33,431 nucleotides of DNA from Pseudonocardiales bacterium (GTDB lineage Bacteria; Actinomycetota; Actinomycetes; Mycobacteriales; Pseudonocardiaceae), in NCBI GenBank assembly GCA_019241525.1, contig JAFAWY010000010.1, positions 1 through 33,431 of the forward strand. Reading direction: 5' to 3'. Below the pieces are notes generated by a model. The model was not told the origin of the DNA. It saw nothing but the letters and a program-made list of their open reading frames with translations, and did no database searches. The translations under genes and the position numbers were made by a program. This document shows positions 1 to 9,079 of this stretch, in pieces; within the stretch, counting starts at the first letter, position 1, and each line of letters begins with the position of its first letter.

Positions 1-130
1 TCCACAGAAACCGGGCAAAGGTGCTCGCAGCAGGCGCGGAGTTCGCCGACATCGTCGAGCCACGGTGCGCACCCGCCCGCCCCTGCGTGCCGGGTCCAAA
101 TCGCCGAGGCGACGAGTTTCCTGTTGTCAT
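1..130 (-). CDS. Possible N-terminus of an unidentified protein, cut by the window edge
   Basis: An open frame starts at an ATG at 130 on the minus strand, directly behind a very good ribosome binding site (GGAGGACGGAA), and runs off the left end after 43 codons. The visible residues begin MTTGNSSPRRFGPG and end with ASTFARFLW, where a membrane segment or signal could be starting. No family is recognised. A competing plus-strand frame over the same bases also has high third-position GC and no visible start, so the strand call rests mainly on the ribosome binding site. Confidence 0.3.
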   Translation of the reverse strand, partial: MTTGNSSPRRFGPGTQGRAGAHRGSTMSANSAPAASTFARFLW

Positions 131-256
131 TTCCGTCCTCCTACCACCGTGGTACCGGTGGGTGTGCAAATCCGGGTAAGCCTCGACACCGATACAGCGA
201 GACGTCCGTTTCTGTCCTGATTTGCCAGGTGGTAGCGCACCTACCCGTGGTTTTCC

Positions 257-526
257 CTACGTCGCTTGTGGCTTGTGGTACTGGCCAGTCGTCGCCGCGG
301 CTTCATGGCATTTGTCCCGTTTTTCCCTCCCGAACCGGGGGTGGCTACCTGCCAGATCAGCTCGACGCCCGAGCAATGCCGCAGGCACTGCCGATTCGGC
401 GGTGGCGGCATCTTGGAGGCGGTGCCTGCCGGGGCGATCCACCGGTTGCGGGTCAGCCTCGCCGGCGGGCACGTCAGTGTTGATTCGCTCGCCACGCAGC
501 TGGTCATAGGTCGGTGTCTGACTCAC
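257..526 (-). CDS. Small hypothetical protein, probably leaderless
   Basis: An 89-residue frame starting at GTG 526. The N-terminus (VSQTPTYDQLRGERINTDVP) resembles the openings of small uncharacterised mycobacterial proteins, but I cannot name a family. The minus strand reads TACGGT at 539-534, seven bases before the GTG, which is the spacing of a mycobacterial leaderless transcript, and there is no Shine-Dalgarno sequence. The first half is rich in Asp, Pro and Arg and has G/C-ending codons. The last 30 residues are less convincing, so the C-terminus may be degenerate. The longer frame to 580 would need a TTG start and is not preferred. Confidence 0.45.
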   Translation of the reverse strand: MSQTPTYDQLRGERINTDVPAGEADPQPVDRPGRHRLQDAATAESAVPAALLGRRADLAGSHPRFGREKRDKCHEAAATTGQYHKPQAT

Positions 527-533
527 GGTGCGC

Positions 534-539
534 ACCGTA
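534..539 (-). promoter_or_regulatory. Probable -10 box of a leaderless promoter
   Basis: TACGGT on the minus strand, seven bases before GTG 526, fits the TANNNT -10 consensus and the spacing of mycobacterial leaderless genes. No clear -35 is seen. The palindrome at 563-577 lies just upstream, where an operator would act. Confidence 0.35.
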
Positions 540-562
540 GAGGCAGGCCAGCAAGGGCGGTC

Positions 563-577
563 TCCACATAATGTGGA
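563..577. promoter_or_regulatory. 15-bp palindrome overlapping a DnaA-box-like site
   Basis: TCCACAT-A-ATGTGGA is a perfect 7+1+7 inverted repeat. TGTGGACAA at 572-580 is the exact complement of the actinobacterial DnaA box TTGTCCACA. Two looser versions follow: CGTGGATAA at about 603-611 and CTGTGGATC at about 623-631. The cluster lies just upstream of the likely promoter of the 257-526 gene. It could be an operator, a DnaA-titrating or DnaA-regulated site, or chance. Confidence 0.35.
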
Positions 578-580
578 CAA

Positions 581-1403
581 CTAGTCGTGATTGTGCAGCG
601 GGCGTGGATAAGCTGTGGGAACTCTGTGGATCGGCTGCGAACGAGACGAAATTGGCCGGTCTCGACAACTGCCTTAAAAGAGCTCGATCACCCACAGCAA
701 CATCACTGGCAGCTACCAGTCTCATTGCGTGATGATGTCGGCCCGACTTCCCACCCTAATGGTGCAAGCTCGTACCTGCATGGCTGCGATGGTTATCCCG
801 CGCTGATACTGCCTGAAGTGTGCGAGTAGATCTGGTAGCCCGTGGCCCGCGCGGCGGTTACGCGCTGAGGGTGCGGCGCCGTGGATCCTCAACAATGCAG
901 AGCCGCTCGACCCTGGACCTCAGCCACCATCGATCGGGGCGTCGGAGCCGGGCGCGGTGAACTGGAGCGTCATGGTGCCACTGCCCGGCGAACCCCTGGT
1001 GAGGTGCTGTGCGGCGGCGGATCCGCACCGCGTCCGCGATGGTATCCAGCGCGATTCTTACCGCGGCAGGAAGGGCGGCGACGGCTGCAACACTTCAGGC
1101 GCCGTGCCATGCGGGTTGAGCGGTTTCGCGGTCCCCATCACGATTGGTGTCGCCGGCTATGCGGACGGAACGCGCTCGGTCCCAAGACAGTGGGGCGACC
1201 GTCGGTCGACTGGTGTGAATGGGGTGATTGAAAGGTATGCACCCGAACAAGAAGTCAGCTTCGGGAAGTGGCCGATCAGCTTCTCATGAACATTGCAAAC
1301 GGACCGTGAGCGGGACGAGGGCGCATTCACACCGGTCCCGCTCACAGCTATTCACCAACCGTCGTGAGTTATCCAGGTACAGCCGCGTAGCGATCCCGCC
1401 CTG
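581..1403. other. Stretch without a convincing gene; possible degenerate coding sequence at 807-1289
   Basis: No complete gene is supported here. On the plus strand, one frame open from 807 to 1289 has clearly raised third-position GC between about 870 and 1220, where it reads like protein (for example VNWSVMVPLPGEPLVRCC). It has no start codon before ATG 957 and its tail looks random. This could be a decayed or frameshifted gene, or a gene whose true start lies in another frame. No family is recognised. Confidence 0.25.
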
Positions 1404-2198
1404 TCATGGCCAAGGTGTTGGTTCAGGACCGTAATGTGTCCAGCGCGGGATCTTTGGACCGTATTCGTCCGCTTGCGACCACCACCGGAACGCCTCGTCC
1501 ATACCTGGCTGGCCCGCCTGGGCAGGTGTGGGTGCCGAGCCAGAATGTTGCGGCTGGGTAGTGGTCCGGTTGTTGTTTTGGGCAGCGTGGGATGCGGGGA
1601 CTGCGGCCCGTTCCGGCCGGACAGAATTCTCGGCTGGTGGGTTCGGCGCAGCAGGCGGGGCCGGTTGCACGAAGTTGACCGCTTCACTGAGCCGGTTGTC
1701 AGCGGGATCCGGTGCCTGGACCGCCACCGGCGGGCTTGCCGGTGCTGTCTTCCCCGCCGTCAGCTGCGGCGCCCCGCTGGAGGTGGCCAGCAGCGGCACC
1801 GACACTGCACCGCCCGCGAAGATGAGGCCAAGTGCACCAGCTGTGGCCCACCGGAACCGGCGCGATTTCACTCGGGATGCCCAATTCGAGGCCGCTGAAG
1901 AAGCGGGCTCATGACCGTCAAGGCCGTCAAGCCGGATCAGTGCGTCCTCTTTGACGTCCGCCGTCACGTCGTCCTTGACATCGGTAGGCGCAGCGGAGAC
2001 CGGGGAGAACAGCGGAGCTACCGTGGACACCCGCGACGACCCGAGCAGCGGCCGCACCTCGATGGACCGTGGGCCAGCGCTGGGGTCGGGTGCTGTCTCC
2101 ACGGGGTCGGGCAACCGCGGGCCGATCATGGTCTCGAACTCGGTGCGGCCTAGCCACACCTCTGACCGGACCAGTCGCACCGGACGTCTGGACTCCAT
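1404..2198 (-). CDS. Pro/Ala-rich single-pass membrane protein of unknown function
   Basis: 264 residues from ATG 2198, chosen because GGAAGGTGA sits just upstream; longer starts at 2222 and GTG 2231 lack such a site. Residues 1-115 are probably cytoplasmic, acidic and low in complexity. Residues about 117-138 form one hydrophobic helix preceded by a KSRRFR positive patch, giving an N-in orientation. The remainder is an extracytoplasmic Pro/Ala/Asn-rich linker ending in a short aromatic tail (MDEAFRWW, then PRWTHYGPEPTPWP). This is the layout of cell-envelope or wall-spanning proteins in actinobacteria, but no enzymatic domain is visible. The gene follows htpG on the same strand, about 100 bp away. 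Function unknown. Confidence 0.75.
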   Translation of the reverse strand: MESRRPVRLVRSEVWLGRTEFETMIGPRLPDPVETAPDPSAGPRSIEVRPLLGSSRVSTVAPLFSPVSAAPTDVKDDVTADVKEDALIRLDGLDGHEPASSAASNWASRVKSRRFRWATAGALGLIFAGGAVSVPLLATSSGAPQLTAGKTAPASPPVAVQAPDPADNRLSEAVNFVQPAPPAAPNPPAENSVRPERAAVPASHAAQNNNRTTTQPQHSGSAPTPAQAGQPGMDEAFRWWSQADEYGPKIPRWTHYGPEPTPWP

Positions 2199-2298
2199 GT
2201 CGTCACCTTCCGCTGGAAGCATGGCTGTCACACACCGTAGTAGCCAGATTACGCTGCGACACCATACTCACAGTGACGGGAAACGGTTTACGGGGTCC

Positions 2299-4224
2299 TT
2301 ACAAACTCCGCGCTAGACGATCCGACAGTACCCGGATGAAACGGGACGGATCACTCAACTCTCCCCCCTCGGCAAGCAGTGCCATCCCATAGATCAGCTC
2401 AGCTGTTTCGGCCAGTCCGGGATCATCCTTACGCTCGTCAAAGGCCTTTTGCAGGCTGGTCACCAGTGGATGGGTGGGATTGAGCTCAAGGATGCGCTTG
2501 GTGTGCGGCATGTCCTGCCCCATAGCCCGATACATCTTCTCCAAGGTCGGCGAGATGTCGTGCGCATCGCCGACGATGCAGGCCGCCGAACTGGTGAGCC
2601 GTGATGACAGTCGTACCTCTTTGACCTCGGTCTCCAGGGTATTCGTCATCCACGCCAACAAGTCGGCGAAGTCCTTCTGTTGCTGATCCCGCTGCGCCTC
2701 AGCAGCTTTCTTCTCCTCTTCGGTGTCCAGATCGACCTGACCCTTGGCGATTGACTGGAACCGCTTGCCGTCGAATTCACCGGCCGGTTCCACCCATACT
2801 TCGTCAACCGGATCCGTCAACAGCAGCACCTCGAAGCCTTTCGCGCGGAACGCTTCCATGTGCGGTGAGCTTTCGATGATCGCGCGTGACTCTCCGGTCA
2901 TGTAGTAGATATGTTGCTGGCCATCCTTCATGCGCTCCAGGTACTGGCGCAAGGTGGTCGGTTTCTCCGGGTCCGATGTTGATTCGAACGAGGCGATCTC
3001 CAGGATCGAATCCCGGTTTTCGAGGTCGTTGACCAGACCTTCCTTCACCACGCGGCCGAACTCTTTCCAGAAAGTCTCGTAGCGGTCGCGGTTGTTGGTC
3101 ATCATGTCCTTGACCGTCGAAAGCACCTTTTTGACCAGGCGTCTGCGCATCAACTGAATCTGGCGGTCCTGTTGCAGCATCTCTCGTGAGACGTTGAGTG
3201 ACAGGTCCTGCGCATCGACCACGCCCTTGACGAACCGCAGGTACTCAGGCATGAGCTCCTCGCAGTCGTCCATGATGAACACGCGCTTGACATAGAGCTG
3301 AACACCGCGCTTGCGATTGCGCATGAACAGGTCAAAGGGGGCTCGCGACGGGATGAACAGCAGTGCCTGGTACTCAAAGGTGCCTTCGGCCTGCATCCGG
3401 ATGATCTCGAGCGGATCGGTCCAGTCGTGGCTGATGTGCTTGTAGAACTCCTTGTATTCGTCTTCGGCAACCGAATCCTTGGGCCGCGCCCACAGCGCCT
3501 TCATCGAGTTAAGGGTCTCGGTCTCGCGCGTGACGTTGCCATCGGAGTCACGCCGCTCGACTTCCATCCTGATCGGCCACGCGATGAAGTCGGAGTACCG
3601 CTTGACGATCTCCCTGATCTTCCACTCGTCGGTGTAGTCGAACAGCTGGTCTTCTTTGTCCTCCGGTTTGAGGTGCAAGGTGACCGCGGTGCCCTGAGGG
3701 GCGTCATCGACCGGCTCGATCGTGTAGGTTCCGGCACCGCTGGATTCCCAGCGGACGCCGCGATTCTCGCCGGCCCGCCGCGTCACCAGCGTGACCTTGT
3801 CGGCCACCATGAAGGTGGAGTAGAAGCCGACCCCGAACTGGCCGATGAGCTCTGAGGATGGCGCAGCGGCCGCGTCTTTGCCCTTCAGGTCCTTGAGCTT
3901 GTGGAGGAACTCGACGGTGCCGGATTTTGCGATGGTGCCGATGAGCTGGACCACCTCGTTCCGTGACATGCCGATGCCGTTGTCCCGAACGGTCAGCGTG
4001 CGCTGCGCCTTGTCCACCTCGATGTCGATGTGCAGATCGGAGGTGTCGACGTCCAGGTCCTTGTCACGGAATGCCTCAAGCCGCACCTTGTCCAGCGCGT
4101 CGGAGGCGTTGGAGATGAGCTCCCGCAGGAAGGTGTCCTTGTTCGAGTAGATCGAATGGACCATCAACTGCAAGAGCTGACGCGCTTCGGCTTCGAACTC
4201 GAGCGTCTCGACCTGCGTATCCAC
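2299..4224 (-). CDS. htpG: Chaperone HtpG (Hsp90 family)
   Basis: 641 residues, the normal size for actinobacterial HtpG. It is a cytoplasmic ATP-dependent homodimeric chaperone. The N-terminal GHKL ATPase domain is complete: the Asn/Asp helix (ELISNASDALDK, residues about 35-46), the DNGIGM motif (about 81-86) and GQFGVGFYS (about 128-136). The middle-domain catalytic Arg region is present (LNVSREMLQQ), and the C-terminal dimerisation region ends without the MEEVD tail of eukaryotic Hsp90. The start is a GTG preceded by AAGGAA. The STAS-HATPase gene lies 48 bp upstream on the same strand, so the two may be cotranscribed. No HrcA or HspR operator was recognised in that gap. Confidence 0.97.
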   Translation of the reverse strand: MDTQVETLEFEAEARQLLQLMVHSIYSNKDTFLRELISNASDALDKVRLEAFRDKDLDVDTSDLHIDIEVDKAQRTLTVRDNGIGMSRNEVVQLIGTIAKSGTVEFLHKLKDLKGKDAAAAPSSELIGQFGVGFYSTFMVADKVTLVTRRAGENRGVRWESSGAGTYTIEPVDDAPQGTAVTLHLKPEDKEDQLFDYTDEWKIREIVKRYSDFIAWPIRMEVERRDSDGNVTRETETLNSMKALWARPKDSVAEDEYKEFYKHISHDWTDPLEIIRMQAEGTFEYQALLFIPSRAPFDLFMRNRKRGVQLYVKRVFIMDDCEELMPEYLRFVKGVVDAQDLSLNVSREMLQQDRQIQLMRRRLVKKVLSTVKDMMTNNRDRYETFWKEFGRVVKEGLVNDLENRDSILEIASFESTSDPEKPTTLRQYLERMKDGQQHIYYMTGESRAIIESSPHMEAFRAKGFEVLLLTDPVDEVWVEPAGEFDGKRFQSIAKGQVDLDTEEEKKAAEAQRDQQQKDFADLLAWMTNTLETEVKEVRLSSRLTSSAACIVGDAHDISPTLEKMYRAMGQDMPHTKRILELNPTHPLVTSLQKAFDERKDDPGLAETAELIYGMALLAEGGELSDPSRFIRVLSDRLARSL

Positions 4225-4272
4225 GGCGTTCCTTCCTGGCCGGCATTCTTCGGCGCCAGCCTCGATAAGGGG

Positions 4273-5040
4273 TTACGCCGACCGTACCTCATCTGCGATG
4301 ACAGCCCACGCGATCTTGCCTTGGGAGGCCATGTCGACGCCCCAGGCGGTCGTGAGATTCCCGAGCATTTCCAGCCCCAGCCCCAGCCCCCGTCCCCGGT
4401 GTAACGGGTCGGTCAGCTGGCCCGGTGGCCGGTACAGCGGTCGAGACAGCGGTGCGTCCTGAACGGACAATCGCAGCGCGCATGGTGCTCGTTCCAGAGT
4501 CAACTCGGATGCGCTGCCCACATCGCCGACAGCCACGTCAACCAGCTCGTTGACCACCACTTGCGCCGCATCTTGCAGTCCGGCATCGACTTCCCACAGC
4601 GGGCAGGTGTCGCGAATCAATTGCCGCGCCATGGCCGGCGCCCACACGTTGCCGGGTAATCCGGTGCGCCTGCGCACGACGTCGGGGCGCTCATCGATCG
4701 CGGCCTCGGCCTCCAGCTGCAGGTGACGCACCGGCACCAAGGTGGGCACCCCGCGAGCGGTCAATGCAGAAGTCATCTGGTCGTCGGGCCGGCAGAGCAC
4801 GATTTTTGCCGCCGGCCAACCACCGCATTCAGCCAGGACAGCAGGGAAGATCATCACCCACGGCGATTGCGATCCCACGGCGAACCCGTCGAGGTCGACC
4901 AGGACCCGGCCGTGGTCGCGCAGTTGCTGGACGAGGATCCGGCGCAATTCCGTAGCGGTAAGCACGTTCAGGAATCCGCGCGGGTGCACAATCACCACCT
5001 GCCCGTGGTGCCGCACCGTGACATCAAGCTCGCCGTCCAT
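4273..5040 (-). CDS. STAS - HATPase fusion regulatory protein with degenerate ATP site
   Basis: 255 residues from ATG 5040 (a TTG three bases earlier is also possible). Residues about 4-105 read as a STAS domain (anti-sigma antagonist fold: RVLVDLDGFAVGSQSP, then AAKIVLCRP). Residues about 130-245 match an RsbW/SpoIIAB-like HATPase_c_2 domain (QDAAQVVVNELVDVAVG and the glycine box RGRGLGLGLEML). In active anti-sigma kinases the N-box is ELVxNAxxH. Here it reads ELVDVAVGD: Val169 replaces the Mg-binding Asn and Asp replaces the His, so ATP hydrolysis is doubtful. Family knowledge suggests a partner-switching role in stress or sigma-factor control. It lies just upstream of htpG, so it may influence heat or envelope stress responses; that is inference. 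Confidence 0.85.
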   Translation of the reverse strand: MDGELDVTVRHHGQVVIVHPRGFLNVLTATELRRILVQQLRDHGRVLVDLDGFAVGSQSPWVMIFPAVLAECGGWPAAKIVLCRPDDQMTSALTARGVPTLVPVRHLQLEAEAAIDERPDVVRRRTGLPGNVWAPAMARQLIRDTCPLWEVDAGLQDAAQVVVNELVDVAVGDVGSASELTLERAPCALRLSVQDAPLSRPLYRPPGQLTDPLHRGRGLGLGLEMLGNLTTAWGVDMASQGKIAWAVIADEVRSA

Positions 5041-5129
5041 CAATCACCACCTGCCCGTGAAACAGTCCGGGCATCCTACGACTATGTGAGCCGTCTCGCA
5101 GCCCGGAAGCTGCTCATCTGGGCGAATCC

Positions 5130-6269
5130 TCATGGAGATTTCGCGGGTAAGACTTCGTAGCGCGCCAGCATGCCGGCGACGATGTGGTCGCTGACGTGGC
5201 AGTGAAAGCCCCACATGCCGGGCCCGTCCGGGACCATGTCAGCCGTCACCATGGTGGCGGGCAGCAGGCTGACGGTGTCGGTACGCATGCCGTTGACAAT
5301 GACCGTGTTGCCGTGCCAGTGCGGCGTGTGCAGATCCACCTCGTTGCCCATGCTCATCACATACCAGCGCACCCGCTGGCCTTGACGCATGCTCACGACC
5401 GGCCCATTGCCGTAGACATAGCCGTTGATCGAGTGCATCTTGTTGCTTTCCTGGAAAGCCGCGTCATCCGCAGCCGGAGGCTTGGCCAGCTTGGTGCGTT
5501 CGGCTTCCAGGTAGTGGGATTGATTTTCGTCATCCACGGTGAAGACCGCGAAGATCTCTCGATCGACGTCGTCGGGGCTGCCGTCTGGGCGGGCCTTACC
5601 CTGCGCGGTGATCTCCATGGGGCCCATGAGTCCGGAGAAGACATCGGGCACCTCGTCGGTGTGCGAGTGATACATCCACATCACCGAGCTACCGTCCATC
5701 GGACCGGGGCCGGCCCGATCGGGCACCTCCCAGATGTAGACGTACTGCTGGTGCGGTGCCACCGCGTCACCGGCCTTGTCCGCCGCGGACCTGCCGTCGT
5801 TGTAGGCAGCGCCCTCGTATTTTTTGTCGTAGAAGACACCATGCGGGTGGATGCTGGCCGGGAATGAGCAATTGTTCCGGAACGTCACTTTAATCGTGTC
5901 GCCGACCTGAGCTCTGATTACCGGCCCGAGCATTCCCAGGTACTGCTCGTCGTCTCGCCTCGGAATCGGCCGGGTGAACGTTTCATCGGTGTAGGCGTGG
6001 TAAAGGCATTTCGTATAGGTGGAGCCGATGCGGTCCGGACCGGCTTGCACGAACTTGTTGGCTTCGCCGTCGAACGGCGCGCCGGAGAACACGTTGGTTC
6101 CGGCTGGCGCGTAGTTCCATGCCACCTCGTCGGCCGCGATGAAATAATCCCTCGTTCGTGATTCGGCTTGCCGGCCGGCGCAGGAACTGGCCACCGCAAC
6201 GAGGAACACTACAGCGAGAAGGAACACCACCGTGAGGAACGACCGCAGGAACCTACCGTGAACCCGCAT
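5130..6269 (-). CDS. Two-domain multicopper oxidase, exported, possibly lipid-anchored
   Basis: 379 residues from ATG 6269, which has GGGGGAGG seven bases upstream. The N-terminus is a signal sequence (Arg-containing start, hydrophobic core about 10-27) ending in a lipobox-like ASSC at Cys30. All four copper histidine pairs of the trinuclear centre are present in order: HPHG, HSH, HWHG and HCH. The type 1 copper ligands are only in the second cupredoxin domain (HTPHWHG plus FHCHVSDHIVAGM), since the domain 1 HSH motif has no cysteine. That is the type-B two-domain, ceruloplasmin-like arrangement, which usually works as a trimer. Likely roles are oxidation of Cu(I), Fe(II) or phenols in the envelope. 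No mycobacterial RicR-type copper operator was recognised upstream. Divergent from tex. Confidence 0.93.
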   Translation of the reverse strand: MRVHGRFLRSFLTVVFLLAVVFLVAVASSCAGRQAESRTRDYFIAADEVAWNYAPAGTNVFSGAPFDGEANKFVQAGPDRIGSTYTKCLYHAYTDETFTRPIPRRDDEQYLGMLGPVIRAQVGDTIKVTFRNNCSFPASIHPHGVFYDKKYEGAAYNDGRSAADKAGDAVAPHQQYVYIWEVPDRAGPGPMDGSSVMWMYHSHTDEVPDVFSGLMGPMEITAQGKARPDGSPDDVDREIFAVFTVDDENQSHYLEAERTKLAKPPAADDAAFQESNKMHSINGYVYGNGPVVSMRQGQRVRWYVMSMGNEVDLHTPHWHGNTVIVNGMRTDTVSLLPATMVTADMVPDGPGMWGFHCHVSDHIVAGMLARYEVLPAKSP

Positions 6270-6443
6270 CTGCGCCTCCCCCAACGAGTTCAGACAGACA
6301 CAATTTACTAAATCTGCTTAGGCTCGGCGCGCTTTTTTCCAGTGAGTTCAGTTACGTCCAGGTTGCGCGGGCATTGGTAGCCCGCTCTGGGCTGGGCATA
6401 GGGTTGCCGGGTAGTGCACACCGGCTTCGGATGGAGGACCAGC
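6270..6443. other. Divergent intergenic region between multicopper oxidase and tex
   Basis: A 174-bp spacer that must carry promoters for both genes. It is AT-richer around 6300-6345. The only clear signals are ribosome binding sites at its two ends: GGGGGAGG for the oxidase, and TGGAGGA at about 6432-6438 for tex. No operator or hairpin is convincing. Confidence 0.4.
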
Positions 6444-8699
6444 GTGCTGACCCAGCGGATCGCCGAGGAGCTGGGCGTGCCCGAGCGGCAGATTCGTGCC
6501 GCCGTCGAGCTGATCGATGGGGGGGCGACCGTGCCGTTCGTCGCCCGGTACCGCAAGGAAGCGACCGGCGGCCTGGATGACGCTCAGTTACGCACGTTGC
6601 AGGAACGGCTGCAGTACCTGCGTGAGCTGGAGGACCGACGTACCGCGATCCTCAACTCGATCCGCGAACAGGGCAAGCTCGACGACGAGCTCGAAGCGCG
6701 GATCATGGCAGTGGACTCCAAGGCGCGGCTGGAGGACCTCTACCTGCCGTACAAGCCCAAGCGCCGGACCAAGGCGCAGATCGCCCGCGAGGCTGGCCTC
6801 GAGCCGCTGGCCGAGGCGCTACTTGCCGATCCCGATCTGGATCCGGCGACCGCTGCAGCCGGGTACGTCAATCCCGAGGCCGGTGTGGCCGACGCCGCGG
6901 CGGCGCTGGAGGGTGCCCGGGCCATCCTGGTCGAGCGCTTCGCCGAGGACGCCGACCTGATCGGTGACTTGCGCGAGCAGATGTGGTCGCGGGGCCGGCT
7001 GGTGTCCCGGGTGCGGGAAGGCCAGCAAGAGGCCGGCGCGAAATTCGCCGACTACTTCGAGTTTTCCGAGCCCTTTACCGCCATGCCCTCGCACCGCATC
7101 CTTGCGCTGTTCCGGGGAGAGAAGGAGGGCGTGCTGGACCTGTCACCCGAGCCCGGGGACGAGGACAGCGCTTACCAGCAGGCCATTGCAGAGCGGTTCG
7201 GCGTGCAGGACCGGGGTCGGCCGGCGGACCGCTGGTTGGCTGAAACGGTGCGCTGGACTTGGCGTACCCGGATCCTGCTGCACCTCGGCATCGATTTGCG
7301 CATGCGGTTGCGCCAGGCCGCCGAGGCTGAGGCGGTGCGGGTGTTCGCGGCGAACCTGCGGGATCTGCTGCTTGCCGCGCCCGCGGGTGCCCGCCCGACG
7401 ATGGGGCTGGATCCTGGCTACCGCACCGGTGTCAAGGTCGCGGTCGTCGACGCGACCGGCAAGGTGGTGGCCACCGAGACCGTCTACCCGCATGTGCCGC
7501 ACCGTCGCTGGGACGAAGCGTTGGCGGTGCTGGCCGGGTTGGTGCGAGAGCACAACGTCGAGCTGATCGCGATCGGTAATGGCACCGCGTCCCGGGAGAC
7601 CGACAAGCTCGCCGCTGCGCTCGGGGTCACCAAGGCGGTGGTGTCGGAAGCTGGGGCCTCGGTGTATTCCGCGTCGGCTTATGCCTCGTCCGAGTTGCCG
7701 GAGTTAGACGTGTCGCTGCGCGGTGCGGTGTCGATCGCCCGCCGGTTGCAGGATCCGCTCGCCGAGCTCGTCAAGATCGACCCCAAGTCGATCGGCGTGG
7801 GCCAATACCAGCACGATGTGCCGGAGACCGCCCTGTCCCGGTCGCTGGACGCCGTGGTGGAGGACTGCGTCAACGCCGTCGGTGTTGATGTCAACACCGC
7901 ATCGCCACCGCTGCTGCGCCGGGTGTCGGGCATCACCGCGGGGCTTGCGGAGAACATCGTGGCGCACCGCGACGCGCACGGCCCATTCCGGACCCGCACA
8001 GCACTGGCCGATGTGCCGCGGTTAGGTCCGAAAGCCTTTGAGCAATGCGCTGGCTTCCTGCGCATTCGCGGCGGTGACAATCCGCTGGATTGCTCGGCAG
8101 TACACCCTGAGTCCTACCCGGTGGTGCGCCGCATTCTGGCCGAGTCCAAGACGGATATCACCTCGTTGATCGGTAATACCGCGCTGCTGCGGCGGCTGCG
8201 ACCGGCCGATTTCGTCTCCGGCGCGGTCGGCCTGCCGACGGTCACCGACATCCTCAGCGAGCTGGAAAAGCCCGGCCGGGATCCGCGGCCGAGCTTTGTG
8301 ACGGCGCGCTTCGCTGACGGCATCGAAAAGGTCGCCGACCTCAAGCCCGGCATGGTCCTCGAAGGTGTGGTCACCAACGTGGCCGCGTTCGGTGCATTCG
8401 TCGATATCGGCGTGCACCAGGACGGTTTGGTGCACGTCTCGGCGATGGCCAACAGGTTCGTCAAGGACCCGCGGGACGTGGTCAAGCCCGGCGATGTCGT
8501 GCGGGTAAAGGTGCTCACCGTGGACGTGCCGCGTAACCGCATCGGGCTATCCCTGCGGCTCGACGACCACGCTGAAGCCAAGCCTGCGCCTACCTCATCT
8601 CCCGGCAAGGTCGCCAAACGACCACCAGCTCGCAGTAAGCCCGCTGGTGGTGCGCTCGCCGACGCCCTACGCCGCGCCGGTTACGAGGGCCGGGCTTGA
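6444..8699 (+). CDS. tex: Tex-family RNA-binding transcriptional accessory protein
   Basis: 751 residues from GTG 6444, picked because TGGAGGA sits about seven bases upstream; an in-frame GTG at 6414 lacks one. All Tex modules are visible in order: the N-terminal helical region ([15 protein letters not shown]), the YqgF/RNase-H-like fold around [17 protein letters not shown], helix-hairpin-helix repeats ([16 protein letters not shown] and [17 protein letters not shown]), and a C-terminal S1 domain ([21 protein letters not shown]) followed by a basic Pro-rich tail. Tex proteins are cytoplasmic nucleic-acid-binding factors related to eukaryotic Spt6, linked to transcription and toxin gene expression. 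The YqgF part is generally not a proven nuclease. Nothing looks broken. Confidence 0.97.
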   Translation: MLTQRIAEELGVPERQIRAAVELIDGGATVPFVARYRKEATGGLDDAQLRTLQERLQYLRELEDRRTAILNSIREQGKLDDELEARIMAVDSKARLEDLYLPYKPKRRTKAQIAREAGLEPLAEALLADPDLDPATAAAGYVNPEAGVADAAAALEGARAILVERFAEDADLIGDLREQMWSRGRLVSRVREGQQEAGAKFADYFEFSEPFTAMPSHRILALFRGEKEGVLDLSPEPGDEDSAYQQAIAERFGVQDRGRPADRWLAETVRWTWRTRILLHLGIDLRMRLRQAAEAEAVRVFAANLRDLLLAAPAGARPTMGLDPGYRTGVKVAVVDATGKVVATETVYPHVPHRRWDEALAVLAGLVREHNVELIAIGNGTASRETDKLAAALGVTKAVVSEAGASVYSASAYASSELPELDVSLRGAVSIARRLQDPLAELVKIDPKSIGVGQYQHDVPETALSRSLDAVVEDCVNAVGVDVNTASPPLLRRVSGITAGLAENIVAHRDAHGPFRTRTALADVPRLGPKAFEQCAGFLRIRGGDNPLDCSAVHPESYPVVRRILAESKTDITSLIGNTALLRRLRPADFVSGAVGLPTVTDILSELEKPGRDPRPSFVTARFADGIEKVADLKPGMVLEGVVTNVAAFGAFVDIGVHQDGLVHVSAMANRFVKDPRDVVKPGDVVRVKVLTVDVPRNRIGLSLRLDDHAEAKPAPTSSPGKVAKRPPARSKPAGGALADALRRAGYEGRA

Positions 8700-8825
8700 G
8701 AAATCAGCGAACGCCGAGCCGGTCACCGCAAAGGTCGCTGACCAGCAACTGTTTGTTTACTGATCCTCTGCGGCGGGTACGCAACATTGACAGCGACGTC
8801 AAGTTCGAAAGAACGGTAATGAGCG

Positions 8826-9077
8826 ATGACTGAGACAGAGGGCACGGAGAACACCGAACTCAACGCACAGTCCGAGAGCTCCGAGAGCGACGCCGAACTC
8901 GACACCCAGCCCGAGGGCGACGACGAGACCACGGGCATCAACATAGAGGACGCAGAGCGGCGTGCGTCTGCCGACTACCAGGAGCGCATCAAGGAATTCG
9001 ACAGCGTCGACTCCACGCCGGTCGTATCGGTGCCGGCGACCGGAGAGTCGGGTCCCGTCGAGATGCCGAAGCCGTAG
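8826..9077 (+). CDS. Small acidic hypothetical protein
   Basis: 83 residues, strongly acidic and Glu/Ser/Thr-rich in the first half (MTETEGTENTELNAQSESSE), probably disordered, with one short amphipathic stretch (ERRASADYQERIKEFDSVDS). No domain is recognised. The ribosome binding site is weak. G/C-ending codons dominate, which supports translation. It follows tex by about 125 bp and may be expressed separately. A TTGACA sequence lies at 8787-8792, but no -10 box at the right distance was found. Confidence 0.5.
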   Translation: MTETEGTENTELNAQSESSESDAELDTQPEGDDETTGINIEDAERRASADYQERIKEFDSVDSTPVVSVPATGESGPVEMPKP

Positions 9078-9079
9078 TG

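Noticed and set aside
572-631. DnaA-box cluster read as an origin of replication
   Set aside because: Only three boxes, no dnaA, dnaN, gyrB or rpmH nearby and no AT-rich unwinding region. Kept only as a possible DnaA-regulated or operator site.
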